A DNA stretch of 8,928 nucleotides. Origin: CAZUXY01 sp964624235. Its GTDB lineage: Bacteria > Spirochaetota > UBA4802 > UBA5368. Positions within the stretch are counted from its first letter, which is position 1, and each line of letters opens with the position of its first letter. A model generated the notes under the pieces. That model was not told where the DNA came from. It ran no database searches and saw only the letters and a program-made list of their open reading frames with translations. A program made the position numbers and the translations under genes. Of this stretch, positions 1 to 6,551 are shown one piece after another. Location of the stretch: positions 1 to 8,928 of the forward strand of contig CAZUXY010000099.1 of assembly GCA_964624235.1 (NCBI GenBank), written 5' to 3'.

Positions 1-1247
1 TGTTTTAACGGGCTGATCAGAAATCCTTCACGATCAAATTCAATAGCTAAAGGGCCTCGTACGGATTTCTTTATTGTAGTTTCTGTGATCGTTTCCAGAA
101 GGTTATATGATGCCGCTATAGTGCCGAGATCAAGAGTGTTTATTATCCACGCAAGCCTAAGCCCGGCAGGATCTCCTATGCCGGAGATTTTTACTGCCAC
201 TTCGAGAGCTTCCCGATCGTTCTCGAAGGTCATCGGTATTTTACAGGTGTCGGTACGAAACGCGGTCTGGGAGTTGATGTAGAGCTTGTTGAAGTCGATT
301 TTGTTTACCAAACGGCGGGTGGTAAGATCTGCCAGCCCAATGCCCTGGGCGTTCCCTTTCGTTTCATCGGTGAGATCACGAACGAACACCCTGGTGACAC
401 GATAGGGGGAATTTTCTTTTCTGCCGGTTATTACGGTATCCATGCCGGTGCCGCTGATCTCCTTACCCATTTCATCGACGATAAGCAGATCGATGTCGTT
501 AAAGGGGAGGATACCCATAAGGGTACGTGCGTCAGTTAGCAGGGAGGATTCCCGTTTAAGGAAATCTTCGGGAAGCATGGCTTCGATTTTTGCGATTTCT
601 TCCCTTGCATTCTGAACGATTCCCAGACCGGCGGTAATGACTTTTTTATCAAGAAGAACATCCACCACCGAGTGTACAATTTCCATCCAGGAGTGTCTCT
701 CGATAGCACGGTGGTAGGTCGCGGCCCCCTCCCGTTTGCCCAGACCGATCATGCACATTTTGACTAGTCCGCTCTCAATATCACCGGAGAGTTTGGTATG
801 GGGCTTTATACGGTTTACCACGAATATATGGTCGGCCTCTGAAGCATAACGGTCCAGAAAAACGGTGGTGCCGAGGGATGTGGTACCAATCTTGACGGTA
901 TCCATTGAGGATTTGATCTCGCACCCCATTGATTTCCCTGTTATTCCGTAAGAGGTAAGGATGTCCTTCTGCCCTTCAGCAGTACCGCCGCCATGGCTTC
1001 CCATGGCCGGTACTATGAAAGGACAGGCATCGATCTTTTGAAAAAAATCAACTACCGCTGCCGTAATAATATCGATGTTTTTAATGCCGCGGCTGCCGGC
1101 TGTTACCGCAACGGATGAACCTTTTTTTACAACTTCATGTATCCTGATCCTGGCAAGTTCTTCCCGGACTGCACCGGCGATATCGCCGATGCAGTCCTGA
1201 CGGAAGTCCTGATCAAAAAGATAGATTGAGGGGAGTCCTGCATTCAT
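1..1247 (-). CDS. LarA-like (DUF2088) racemase-family protein, 3' end cut by window edge
   Basis: Translating the minus strand from ATG 1247-1245 gives 415 residues with no stop before the left edge, so the start is present and the C-terminus is missing. I recognise the lactate-racemase N-terminal fold family from AVTAGSRGI (about residues 47-55), PAMGSHGGGTAEGQ (80-93) and NRIKPHT (145-151), followed by SGLVKMCMIGLGK (159-171). In LarA, histidines and a lysine bind the nickel-pincer nucleotide (NPN) cofactor; H85, H150 and K163 are plausible equivalents here, which is inference. Characterised relatives invert the alpha carbon of 2-hydroxy acids in the cytoplasm. The start lies 2 nt after the stop of the SuyB-like gene and has no clear Shine-Dalgarno, so translation is probably coupled. 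Family assignment is firm; substrate is unknown, though the operon suggests the same hydroxy acid that the lyase uses. Confidence 0.88.
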   Translation of the reverse strand, partial: MNAGLPSIYLFDQDFRQDCIGDIAGAVREELARIRIHEVVKKGSSVAVTAGSRGIKNIDIITAAVVDFFQKIDACPFIVPAMGSHGGGTAEGQKDILTSYGITGKSMGCEIKSSMDTVKIGTTSLGTTVFLDRYASEADHIFVVNRIKPHTKLSGDIESGLVKMCMIGLGKREGAATYHRAIERHSWMEIVHSVVDVLLDKKVITAGLGIVQNAREEIAKIEAMLPEDFLKRESSLLTDARTLMGILPFNDIDLLIVDEMGKEISGTGMDTVITGRKENSPYRVTRVFVRDLTDETKGNAQGIGLADLTTRRLVNKIDFNKLYINSQTAFRTDTCKIPMTFENDREALEVAVKISGIGDPAGLRLAWIINTLDLGTIAASYNLLETITETTIKKSVRGPLAIEFDREGFLISPLK

Positions 1248-1249
1248 TG

Positions 1250-2413
1250 CTATGCGCTGCGATACAGTTTAGTAATAATAAACTCACGATGTCCAAGAAC
1301 CTCTGCTGCGGTGTGCCTGCCGTTGGCGGTGCGTTCGATTACCTTGAGCAGCGTGTCACCGGCCTGGTCAAGGGTCATTTCGCCCTGTAGTATCGCCGAG
1401 ACATCAAGGTCAATATGTTCGCTCATCGTCGAGCAGGTGATCGGGTTGGCGGAAAGTTTAATAACCGGGGTAACAGGATTTCCGATTACGTTTCCCTGTC
1501 CGGTCGGGAAAAGATGTATAACCGCACCTGACGCCATCCACAGAGTAACCGCTTCGGCGGCTGCCGATGAAGTATTCATAAACCAGAGACCTTTTCCTTT
1601 CGGCGCTTCAGCCGGCTTAAGTACACCGACGTATCTCAAATCTTTACCGATCTTTTGAATGTTGCCGAAAGCTTTTTCTTCTATAGTGGTAAGTCCGCCG
1701 ATGATATTTCCCTTGGTAGGCTGTGAATCAGAAAGATCATCGGTCTTGTTGGCATTTATGAAATCATTGTATTCGCTCCATGCTCGATAGAACTCTTCAC
1801 CGATTTCCTTCGTTGCCCCGCGTTCGCGCACCACGTGTTCAGCACCGGTAATTTCCGTGGTCTCACCGAAAGAAACGGTGCTTCCCGATTTAACCAGTTT
1901 GGTAACGGCGTCACCCACTGTAGGATTCGAAGCGAGACCGGAAGTGGTGTCTGATTCACCGCACTTTATTGATACATAAAGTTCATCGGAAGTACATTCG
2001 ACACGCTGGAGCTCTGTTGCCCATTTGACATACTCCAGGGCTTTCCTGGAGGCCATTTCAACTGTTTTGAGATCACCGTGGCGTTCAATAGCAAAACCGG
2101 CTACGGGCTTGCCGGTTTCGGCAATACCTTCAACAAGTTTTTTAGTCCAGCCGGGTTCTATTCCTATAACGATAACGGCCGCGACATTGGGATTTCTCCC
2201 TGTTCCGATCATGGTGCGGAAATAGAGTTCCAGATCCTCTCCGAACTGAAGTCGGCCGTATGCATGAGGAATGGCCAGCGTACCCTTAATATTGCTGCCT
2301 ACCGATTCACACGCGGCATTGGATATATCGTCCAGTGGAAGGATCAGGACATGATTGCGAACACCTACCTTTCCATTTTCCCTTCTATAGCCGTAAAATT
2401 TGAATTTGTCCAT
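1250..2413 (-). CDS. suyB: UxaA-family lyase large subunit, (2R)-sulfolactate sulfo-lyase beta-like
   Basis: This 387-residue protein is the catalytic large subunit of a split UxaA-type lyase (altronate/galactarate dehydratase superfamily). Landmarks are GYRRENGKVGVRNH (8-21), the PHAYGRLQFG region (49-58), KCGESDTTSG (150-159), SQPTKGN (230-236), TGQGN (304-308) and the late cysteine C327. The length and the separate SAF-domain partner match SuyB better than the fused enzymes UxaA and GarD, which are near 500 residues. From memory the N-terminal third also reads like annotated SuyB proteins. SuyAB cleaves (2R)-3-sulfolactate to pyruvate and bisulfite in the cytoplasm. The start is supported by GAGGTAA upstream of the ATG. 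The small-subunit gene ends 38 nt upstream, and the LarA-like gene starts 2 nt downstream. The family is very likely. The sulfolactate substrate is only moderately likely, with dehydration of another 2-hydroxy acid or sugar acid as the alternative. Confidence 0.82.
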   Translation of the reverse strand: MDKFKFYGYRRENGKVGVRNHVLILPLDDISNAACESVGSNIKGTLAIPHAYGRLQFGEDLELYFRTMIGTGRNPNVAAVIVIGIEPGWTKKLVEGIAETGKPVAGFAIERHGDLKTVEMASRKALEYVKWATELQRVECTSDELYVSIKCGESDTTSGLASNPTVGDAVTKLVKSGSTVSFGETTEITGAEHVVRERGATKEIGEEFYRAWSEYNDFINANKTDDLSDSQPTKGNIIGGLTTIEEKAFGNIQKIGKDLRYVGVLKPAEAPKGKGLWFMNTSSAAAEAVTLWMASGAVIHLFPTGQGNVIGNPVTPVIKLSANPITCSTMSEHIDLDVSAILQGEMTLDQAGDTLLKVIERTANGRHTAAEVLGHREFIITKLYRSA

Positions 2414-2451
2414 TATATTACCTCGTATCCTTCAATGTTTGGTGAAAGTAT

Positions 2452-2730
2452 TTACCAGCGTTTGGTTTTGACATTATGCACATGAACATGCTCACCTTTT
2501 TTAATCACATCGACAACCCTGCCGATATCACTGTCATATTTGATAATGGTATCGTCGACCTTGAAATCGATGAGCGCAATCTTGTGGCCGAGAGGGATAT
2601 CGGAGAGAGCGGTAATATCGCTCTTTTCCCTTGTTTCAAGGTTCATACAGACGCCTTTCGATCCTTTCTTGATGTCCACAACAGCCACCGCAACATTATC
2701 TTTGGTGCCGTGCATGAGATACTGAATCAT
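2452..2730 (-). CDS. suyA: UxaA-family lyase small subunit (SAF domain), sulfolactate sulfo-lyase alpha-like
   Basis: The protein has 92 residues and consists of a single SAF domain, the size usual for SuyA and for the detached N-terminal domain of UxaA-type dehydratases. It shows IPLGHKIAL (45-53), TIIKYDSDIG (61-70) and the characteristic histidine cluster HVHVHNVKTKRW (81-92) at the extreme C-terminus. This domain caps the active site of the large subunit and probably helps bind the acidic substrate. The start is well fixed by a perfect AGGAGG 7 nt before the ATG. The gene directly precedes its large-subunit partner. A 178-nt gap separates it from the upstream transporter gene, wide compared with the rest of the operon, so local control or mRNA processing there is possible. 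Family assignment is firm, while the sulfolactate-specific name is inferred from the split architecture, the C-terminal sequence and the transporter context. Confidence 0.82.
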   Translation of the reverse strand: MIQYLMHGTKDNVAVAVVDIKKGSKGVCMNLETREKSDITALSDIPLGHKIALIDFKVDDTIIKYDSDIGRVVDVIKKGEHVHVHNVKTKRW

Positions 2731-2761
2731 GATGTTTCCTCCTTAAAAAATAATATTTTCC

Positions 2762-2824
2762 TTAATCCAATAAAACGATATTTGCATTATTGGGACACAA
2801 TGTCTGTTTATGGATAGTGCCCAT
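2762..2824 (-). CDS. possible 20-residue small ORF ahead of the lyase genes
   Basis: In the 178-nt gap between the transporter and lyase genes, an ATG at 2824 opens a 20-codon frame (MGTIHKQTLCPNNANIVLLD) ending in TAA. A purine-rich AAGGAA lies about 10 nt upstream, a slightly long spacing. It could be a translated leader peptide or chance. I see no run of one amino acid that would suggest classical attenuation, and no following terminator hairpin. The strong ribosome binding site of the SAF-domain gene begins about 19 nt after its stop. Confidence 0.2.
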   Translation of the reverse strand: MGTIHKQTLCPNNANIVLLD

Positions 2825-2908
2825 GCGAAAATACTTCCTTAACAAATATTCAACCCCCCTGTATCACGATCACGATAGACATTCATCGTGTTGAAAAGCA
2901 TCGACGGC

Positions 2909-3358
2909 TTAAGAAACAAACCATCTCCCATGCGGGAGGGGAACCTGAAGCAATACTTTGAACAAAAGATAAAAAACAGTAACAACGACAAAACTCAGAG
3001 CGAAACTCTGAAGTATAGTCTTTAAACTTGTGCGATCGTCAGAAAGATAAAGCGTCAGGACTGCTATGAAAAGGCAGCTTGAGGGTAAAAAACCGGCCAA
3101 GGGGAGCAGGACTAGATAAATAAGCATTATTATCACACCCGTAAAAATGTTGTTTCGTTCTACTATTGATTCAAAGAAGGCAACCTTCTCAGGTCTCATG
3201 AAACCTATAATGATCTCTACAATCGACATACCACCGAGAGCAACAAGTACATAGTTAATAAACACACCGCCCAGCATGCTGAGGTCCCGGGAGCTGAGAT
3301 AAACAACTATGGTTATAATGAGCGAAAAAAAGCCGATTATCAGATTTGTGTTCAACAT
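2909..3358 (-). CDS. tctB: tripartite tricarboxylate transporter small membrane subunit (TctB family)
   Basis: The 149-residue protein is almost entirely hydrophobic, with about four membrane segments: residues near 5-23, 30-52, 75-93 and a long stretch near 94-140 interrupted by a charged loop, LSDDRTSLKT. This is the size and topology of TctB (DUF1468), the small inner-membrane partner of TctA in TTT carriers, which import carboxylates using an ion gradient. TctB is poorly conserved, so the assignment rests on topology together with position immediately after the TctA gene. Its Shine-Dalgarno AGGAGG overlaps the TAG stop of tctA, and the intergenic distance is 10 nt, so the two are translated together. 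It has nothing unusual in length. Confidence 0.88.
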   Translation of the reverse strand: MLNTNLIIGFFSLIITIVVYLSSRDLSMLGGVFINYVLVALGGMSIVEIIIGFMRPEKVAFFESIVERNNIFTGVIIMLIYLVLLPLAGFLPSSCLFIAVLTLYLSDDRTSLKTILQSFALSFVVVTVFYLLFKVLLQVPLPHGRWFVS

Positions 3359-3368
3359 GGCCTGCCTC

Positions 3369-4892
3369 CTATACTGTTTCGCCCGATTTCGCGGAACGCT
3401 GTTTTTCTTTCCATGATGCGAACACAGGCCAGAGCAGAGACATAAGACACAATGCTATCAGCACAAGGCTGATTGGGCGAAAAATCATATATGAAACAAT
3501 GCTACCCTGTGCTCTCCCTGTAAGAATAGACTGAACAAGTCCTTCCTCTACAAATGGTCCAAGAATTAAACCCAGCACAATCGGAGCGGGATGAAATTTG
3601 AGTTTGTTAGAAACAAAACCGATAATCCCGAAGAGAAACATGATCCACACATCCAGCATGTTGTTGCGAATCGAATAGGAACCCAGTATTGTCATGAAGA
3701 CAATTATCGGCGCGAGGAAACGGGCCGGTATGTTGATTATCCGTGCGAAGAAAAATGAACCGAACGAGCCGATAAGAGTTACGAAAATGGCTGCGACAAG
3801 CAGCGACATGATGAAAGCATATACAATGCTCGCGTTATCGGTGAAGAGTTCGGCTCCAGGGCGTAATCCGTGAAGCATCAGTGCCCCCAGAATAACGGCG
3901 GCAGGGGGCGATCCGGGAATTCCGAGAGTAAGAAGTGGGATCAGCGAACCTGGTGCCATCGCACTGTTGGCTGCTTCACTTGCGGCGACACCTTTGATGG
4001 TGCCTTTACCGTATTCCTCGGGGTGTTTATCCCAGCGCGATGCCTCATTATAAGAAACCATACTGGCAATGTTTCCGCCGGCTCCCGGGGCGAAACCGAT
4101 AATTGTTCCAATGACTGACGATCGCAACATGAGCCCGGGTTTTTTTAAAAGAGAAACAATAACTTCTTTAATCACCTTGAGTTCCGGTTTAACCGATTCA
4201 GAGGTATATTTTGCATAACGTTTTCCGATCACGCTGGAAAGGATCTCAGGTAGACAGAAAAAACCGATTAGGGCGACTATAAGCTCTATGCCTGCCTGTA
4301 GCTCGGGAAAACCAAAGGTAAGCCTGACATCACCTCCGATTGGGGCCATGCCGACGGTTGAAAGCAGAAGACCAAGCGACCCGGCAAGAAAACCCTTGAA
4401 AGTCGAACCTGAAGAAAGTGTAGAGATAATTGTAAGACCAAATATGCCAAGCCAGAAATATTCAGGTGGACCGAATTTCAACGACGCTTCCGCCAGGGGA
4501 GGTGCTGCTGTGGCAAGAACGATATTTGCCACTATGCTTCCGTATGATGAGGCAACAGCGGCGGCGACAAGTCCGTGTTGCGCCATTCCCTTTTGTGAAA
4601 GTGGAAAACCATCGAAAGTGGTTGCAATAGCCGCTGGTGTGCCAGGCGTATTGATAAGAACAGCAGGAATGGCGTCACCGTACATGGCCCCAACGAATAT
4701 GCCGCCCAGCATTATCAGTCCGGCCGCAGGACTCATGGTGAAAGTAAACGGGACCAGCAATGCAAGACCCATTGTTGCGGTCAGTCCAGGTAAAGCGCCG
4801 AAGATTATTCCTGCAAGTACTCCGATAAAAAGCGCTGCGAGATTTGCTATTTCAAATACATGGATTAAGCCCGTGGCCAATTGTTCTAACAT
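3369..4892 (-). CDS. tctA: tripartite tricarboxylate transporter large membrane subunit (TctA family)
   Basis: The protein has 507 residues, the usual TctA length, and about eleven to twelve hydrophobic segments. The family signature is clear: GALPGLTATMGLALLVPFTF (about residues 32-51), followed by GGIFVGAMYGDAIPAVLINT (63-82), and a second related half around GTIIGFAPGAGGNIASMVSY, then APGSLIPLLTLGIPGSPPAA. These paired glycine- and proline-rich segments are the conserved halves of the transport subunit. It forms the channel for substrate delivered by the periplasmic binding protein encoded just upstream. Translation starts at ATG 4892 behind AAGGGGGG. The gene follows tctC after 58 nt that contain a perfect hairpin, and it is tightly linked to tctB. 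The substrate cannot be read from TctA itself; the lyase genes suggest an acidic 2-hydroxy compound such as sulfolactate. Confidence 0.96.
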   Translation of the reverse strand: MLEQLATGLIHVFEIANLAALFIGVLAGIIFGALPGLTATMGLALLVPFTFTMSPAAGLIMLGGIFVGAMYGDAIPAVLINTPGTPAAIATTFDGFPLSQKGMAQHGLVAAAVASSYGSIVANIVLATAAPPLAEASLKFGPPEYFWLGIFGLTIISTLSSGSTFKGFLAGSLGLLLSTVGMAPIGGDVRLTFGFPELQAGIELIVALIGFFCLPEILSSVIGKRYAKYTSESVKPELKVIKEVIVSLLKKPGLMLRSSVIGTIIGFAPGAGGNIASMVSYNEASRWDKHPEEYGKGTIKGVAASEAANSAMAPGSLIPLLTLGIPGSPPAAVILGALMLHGLRPGAELFTDNASIVYAFIMSLLVAAIFVTLIGSFGSFFFARIINIPARFLAPIIVFMTILGSYSIRNNMLDVWIMFLFGIIGFVSNKLKFHPAPIVLGLILGPFVEEGLVQSILTGRAQGSIVSYMIFRPISLVLIALCLMSLLWPVFASWKEKQRSAKSGETV

Positions 4893-4914
4893 GATATATC
4901 GCCCCCCTTGGAAA

Positions 4915-4937
4915 TGAGCGGGCCGATGGCCCGCTCA
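4915..4937 (-). terminator. perfect intercistronic hairpin between tctC and tctA
   Basis: TGAGCGGGCC and GGCCCGCTCA form a perfect 10-bp GC-rich stem around a 3-nt loop, 13 nt after the tctC stop. Downstream on the minus strand there is only TTTCC before the tctA ribosome binding site, so this would be a weak or partial terminator at best. A stabiliser of the 3' end of processed tctC mRNA is equally plausible. Either way it would raise binding protein relative to the membrane subunits. Confidence 0.65.
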
Positions 4938-4950
4938 GCGGAAAAGCAGA

Positions 4951-5901
4951 TTACTTCTTATATTTTTTGACGATAGGAGCCCATTCTTTGATCATCTGTT
5001 CTATGTATCTCTTTGATTCTGCCGAGCCCAGAGACATGGGCTCAAATCCTTCATTTAACATCTGACGTCGTATCTTCGGATCATTGGCGATACTGAGAAA
5101 AGCCTTTTCAAGAACAGAAATAACCTCGTTCGGGGTACCCTTAGGAACGCCAACTCCACGGTCGATGGATGCCTCGATATTATAACCATGGCTCTTGAAG
5201 GTCGGAACATTGGGCATTGCTGGAAACGGCTTAACGGTTCCGAAAGCCAACACTCTGATTTTCTCTTTGTGCTGGAAGAGGTCGTTGGAATTCCCCCAGA
5301 GCGCCATGACGTGTCTGCCGAGAAAAGCAGCTACCGACGGAGCGGCGCCTTTATGTGGAATATAGGTTATCCTTATTCCGGCCTTGTCCTGTAGCTGAAG
5401 GTGGGCAATATGATGTCCCGACCATGTACCCGATCCGGCAATAGTGATCTCATCTGGTTTTTCCCGTGCAAATTCAATAAGGTCCTTGAGGGTCTTAAAA
5501 GGGGAATCCTTCAAAACAGCGAGACCTATGGGAGTTGTCTGAAAAAAGGCAATCGGCACTATTTGTTCTGTTTTATAACCGGCATCTCCTCTTGCAAGGG
5601 GTTGAAGAATGATATGGGGAACGTTTATACCGGCGATAATGTATCCATCCGTCTTTTGCCTTACAAGGTCTGCCCACCCTGCCGATCCGCCGCCGCCGTC
5701 TTTATACTGAATTATTACTTTCACACCCAGGGTTCTTTCCAGCAGGGGCTGCTGACGACGGGCCTCCAGATCGGACTGTCCTCCTGGGTTAAAGGGTATT
5801 ACATAGGTAATTGGTTCACTTGGGAATTTCCCTTTTGTTTTAGCACAGGCAACCGCGAAGACCATAAAGCAGACTGCGGCAACGGCCATGAAATGTTTCA
5901 T
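4951..5901 (-). CDS. tctC: tripartite tricarboxylate transporter solute-binding protein (TctC/Bug family)
   Basis: This 316-residue extracytoplasmic receptor begins with a lysine, a hydrophobic core (residues 4-18) and then AVACA, so it is either a lipoprotein anchored at C19 with a relaxed lipobox or a cleaved secreted protein. The mature part has Bug/TctC hallmarks: ITYVIPFNPGGQSDLEARR (31-49), the glycine-rich GGGGSAGWADL segment, DGYIIAG, YIPHKGAAPSVAAFLGRHV and the late GVGVPKGTPNEV. It captures substrate for the TctAB membrane pair encoded downstream. AGGAGG lies 7 nt before the ATG. It is the first gene of the operon, behind a leader of about 190 nt, and the hairpin after its stop fits the usual need for excess binding protein. 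Bug proteins bind many carboxylates and some sulfonates, so the sequence alone does not name the ligand. Confidence 0.95.
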   Translation of the reverse strand: MKHFMAVAAVCFMVFAVACAKTKGKFPSEPITYVIPFNPGGQSDLEARRQQPLLERTLGVKVIIQYKDGGGGSAGWADLVRQKTDGYIIAGINVPHIILQPLARGDAGYKTEQIVPIAFFQTTPIGLAVLKDSPFKTLKDLIEFAREKPDEITIAGSGTWSGHHIAHLQLQDKAGIRITYIPHKGAAPSVAAFLGRHVMALWGNSNDLFQHKEKIRVLAFGTVKPFPAMPNVPTFKSHGYNIEASIDRGVGVPKGTPNEVISVLEKAFLSIANDPKIRRQMLNEGFEPMSLGSAESKRYIEQMIKEWAPIVKKYKK

Positions 5902-5915
5902 ATGGGTTCCTCCTG

Positions 5916-5965
5916 ATAAGATGTTCTTACGATTCAGGGTATAATTCCTGAAAATGTTATCTTAT
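5916..5965 (-). promoter_or_regulatory. nested inverted repeats in the tctC leader
   Basis: In the transcript upstream of tctC, ATAAGAT (5959-5965) can pair with ATCTTAT (5916-5922), and TTCAGG (5947-5952) can pair with CCTGAA (5933-5938) inside it. The outer stem ends one or two bases before the AGGAGG of tctC. It may modulate translation or stability. The stems are short and AT-rich, so chance is possible. It matches no riboswitch that I know. Confidence 0.3.
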
Positions 5966-6087
5966 GACCTCGAAATACGGCAACTTATCGGTCAAAAGCG
6001 CATAATAATAATCGTGCAGCTAATAACTATTTTCATTTTGAAACAAATGATAAAAACTATAGTGTATCGTTATTCATATAAATTGTA

Positions 6088-6101
6088 TATTGTCGACAAT
6101 A
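6088..6101. promoter_or_regulatory. perfect 14-bp palindrome overlapping the -10, likely operator
   Basis: TATTGTCGACAATA is a perfect dyad. Its core TTGT-CG-ACAA resembles operator half-sites of the GntR/FadR-type (FCD) regulators that often control organic-acid catabolic operons. The comparison is from general knowledge, since no regulator gene lies in this window. The first six bases on the minus strand are the -10 hexamer itself, so a bound dimer would block RNA polymerase. Confidence 0.6.
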
Positions 6102-6123
6102 GCATAATGTATAAATCTGTCAA
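6096..6123 (-). promoter_or_regulatory. sigma70-type promoter of the transporter-lyase operon
   Basis: On the minus strand a consensus -35 TTGACA (6118-6123) is followed by a 16-nt spacer and TATTGT (6096-6101) as the -10. It has an extended -10 TG at 6104-6103, one base before the hexamer. Transcription should start near 6089, giving a leader of about 190 nt ahead of tctC. Confidence 0.65.
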
Positions 6124-6500
6124 TAAGAAATTATTATCGGGCTACTTTAACTTATGAAGCAAGGTAAAACTATGCGTAAAAAATGTATCTACCATGAAAT
6201 TCAGCATTTGCCATCGGCTTGAAGAATTATAAGCCAATCGCTCAAAAAGCATCCGTGCCATGTTATTGAAAAAGGAGCAAAGATCAGTTGTATTGTATTA
6301 TATAAAGTCTTAGATGACATGTGCGGTCATGTGCTTCTGGCGTTATACTATCCTTACACAAGGTGGAAAAACATAAGGGAAACTCAAAAAATTAATTTTA
6401 CTAACAATATCAGAAATTATTACCTCTGAAAGTATCAGTATTTATAGCTTTATATGTTTCAAAAATGTCAATATATGGAATTTCCCTTAATTACATTATA
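6124..6500. other. AT-rich intergenic DNA without a recognisable gene
   Basis: This stretch upstream of the operon promoter is strongly AT-rich. On the plus strand a 16-codon frame opens at 6171 behind AAGG and is followed, after a TGA stop, by an open stretch to about 6430. Its composition is AT-driven and it resembles no family I know. I see no RNA gene or mobile-element terminus here. Confidence 0.5.
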
Positions 6501-6530
6501 GTGGGTGCACTAACACCCGTAGATTTTTTG
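6501..6530 (+). terminator. weak candidate intrinsic terminator, plus strand
   Basis: GGGTG (6503-6507) pairs with CACCC (6514-6518), extended by two wobble pairs, and TTTTTT follows three bases later. No plus-strand gene upstream is recognisable, so its client transcript is unknown. It may be chance. Confidence 0.25.
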
Positions 6531-6551
6531 TACTTATGAAACACATGAAGC

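Noticed and set aside
1250..2730. Altronate or galactarate dehydratase as the primary name for the two lyase genes.
   Set aside because: Those enzymes usually carry the SAF and catalytic domains in one chain of about 500 residues. The split 92 + 387 layout and the HVHVHNVKTKRW ending fit SuyA/SuyB better, though a dehydratase role is not excluded.
5902..6089. A riboswitch in the operon leader.
   Set aside because: No conserved aptamer core that I know can be seen, and the stems are short and AT-rich with no terminator before tctC.
6171..6430. A plus-strand frame starting MRKKCIYHEIQHLPSA and continuing past a stop.
   Set aside because: It stops after 16 codons. The continuation has AT-driven composition and no recognisable motif, and the AAGG signal alone is weak.
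6495..6500. A perfect TATAAT on the minus strand.
   Set aside because: No acceptable -35 lies 16-18 nt upstream and no gene follows in that direction for hundreds of bases. The sequence is expected by chance in AT-rich DNA.
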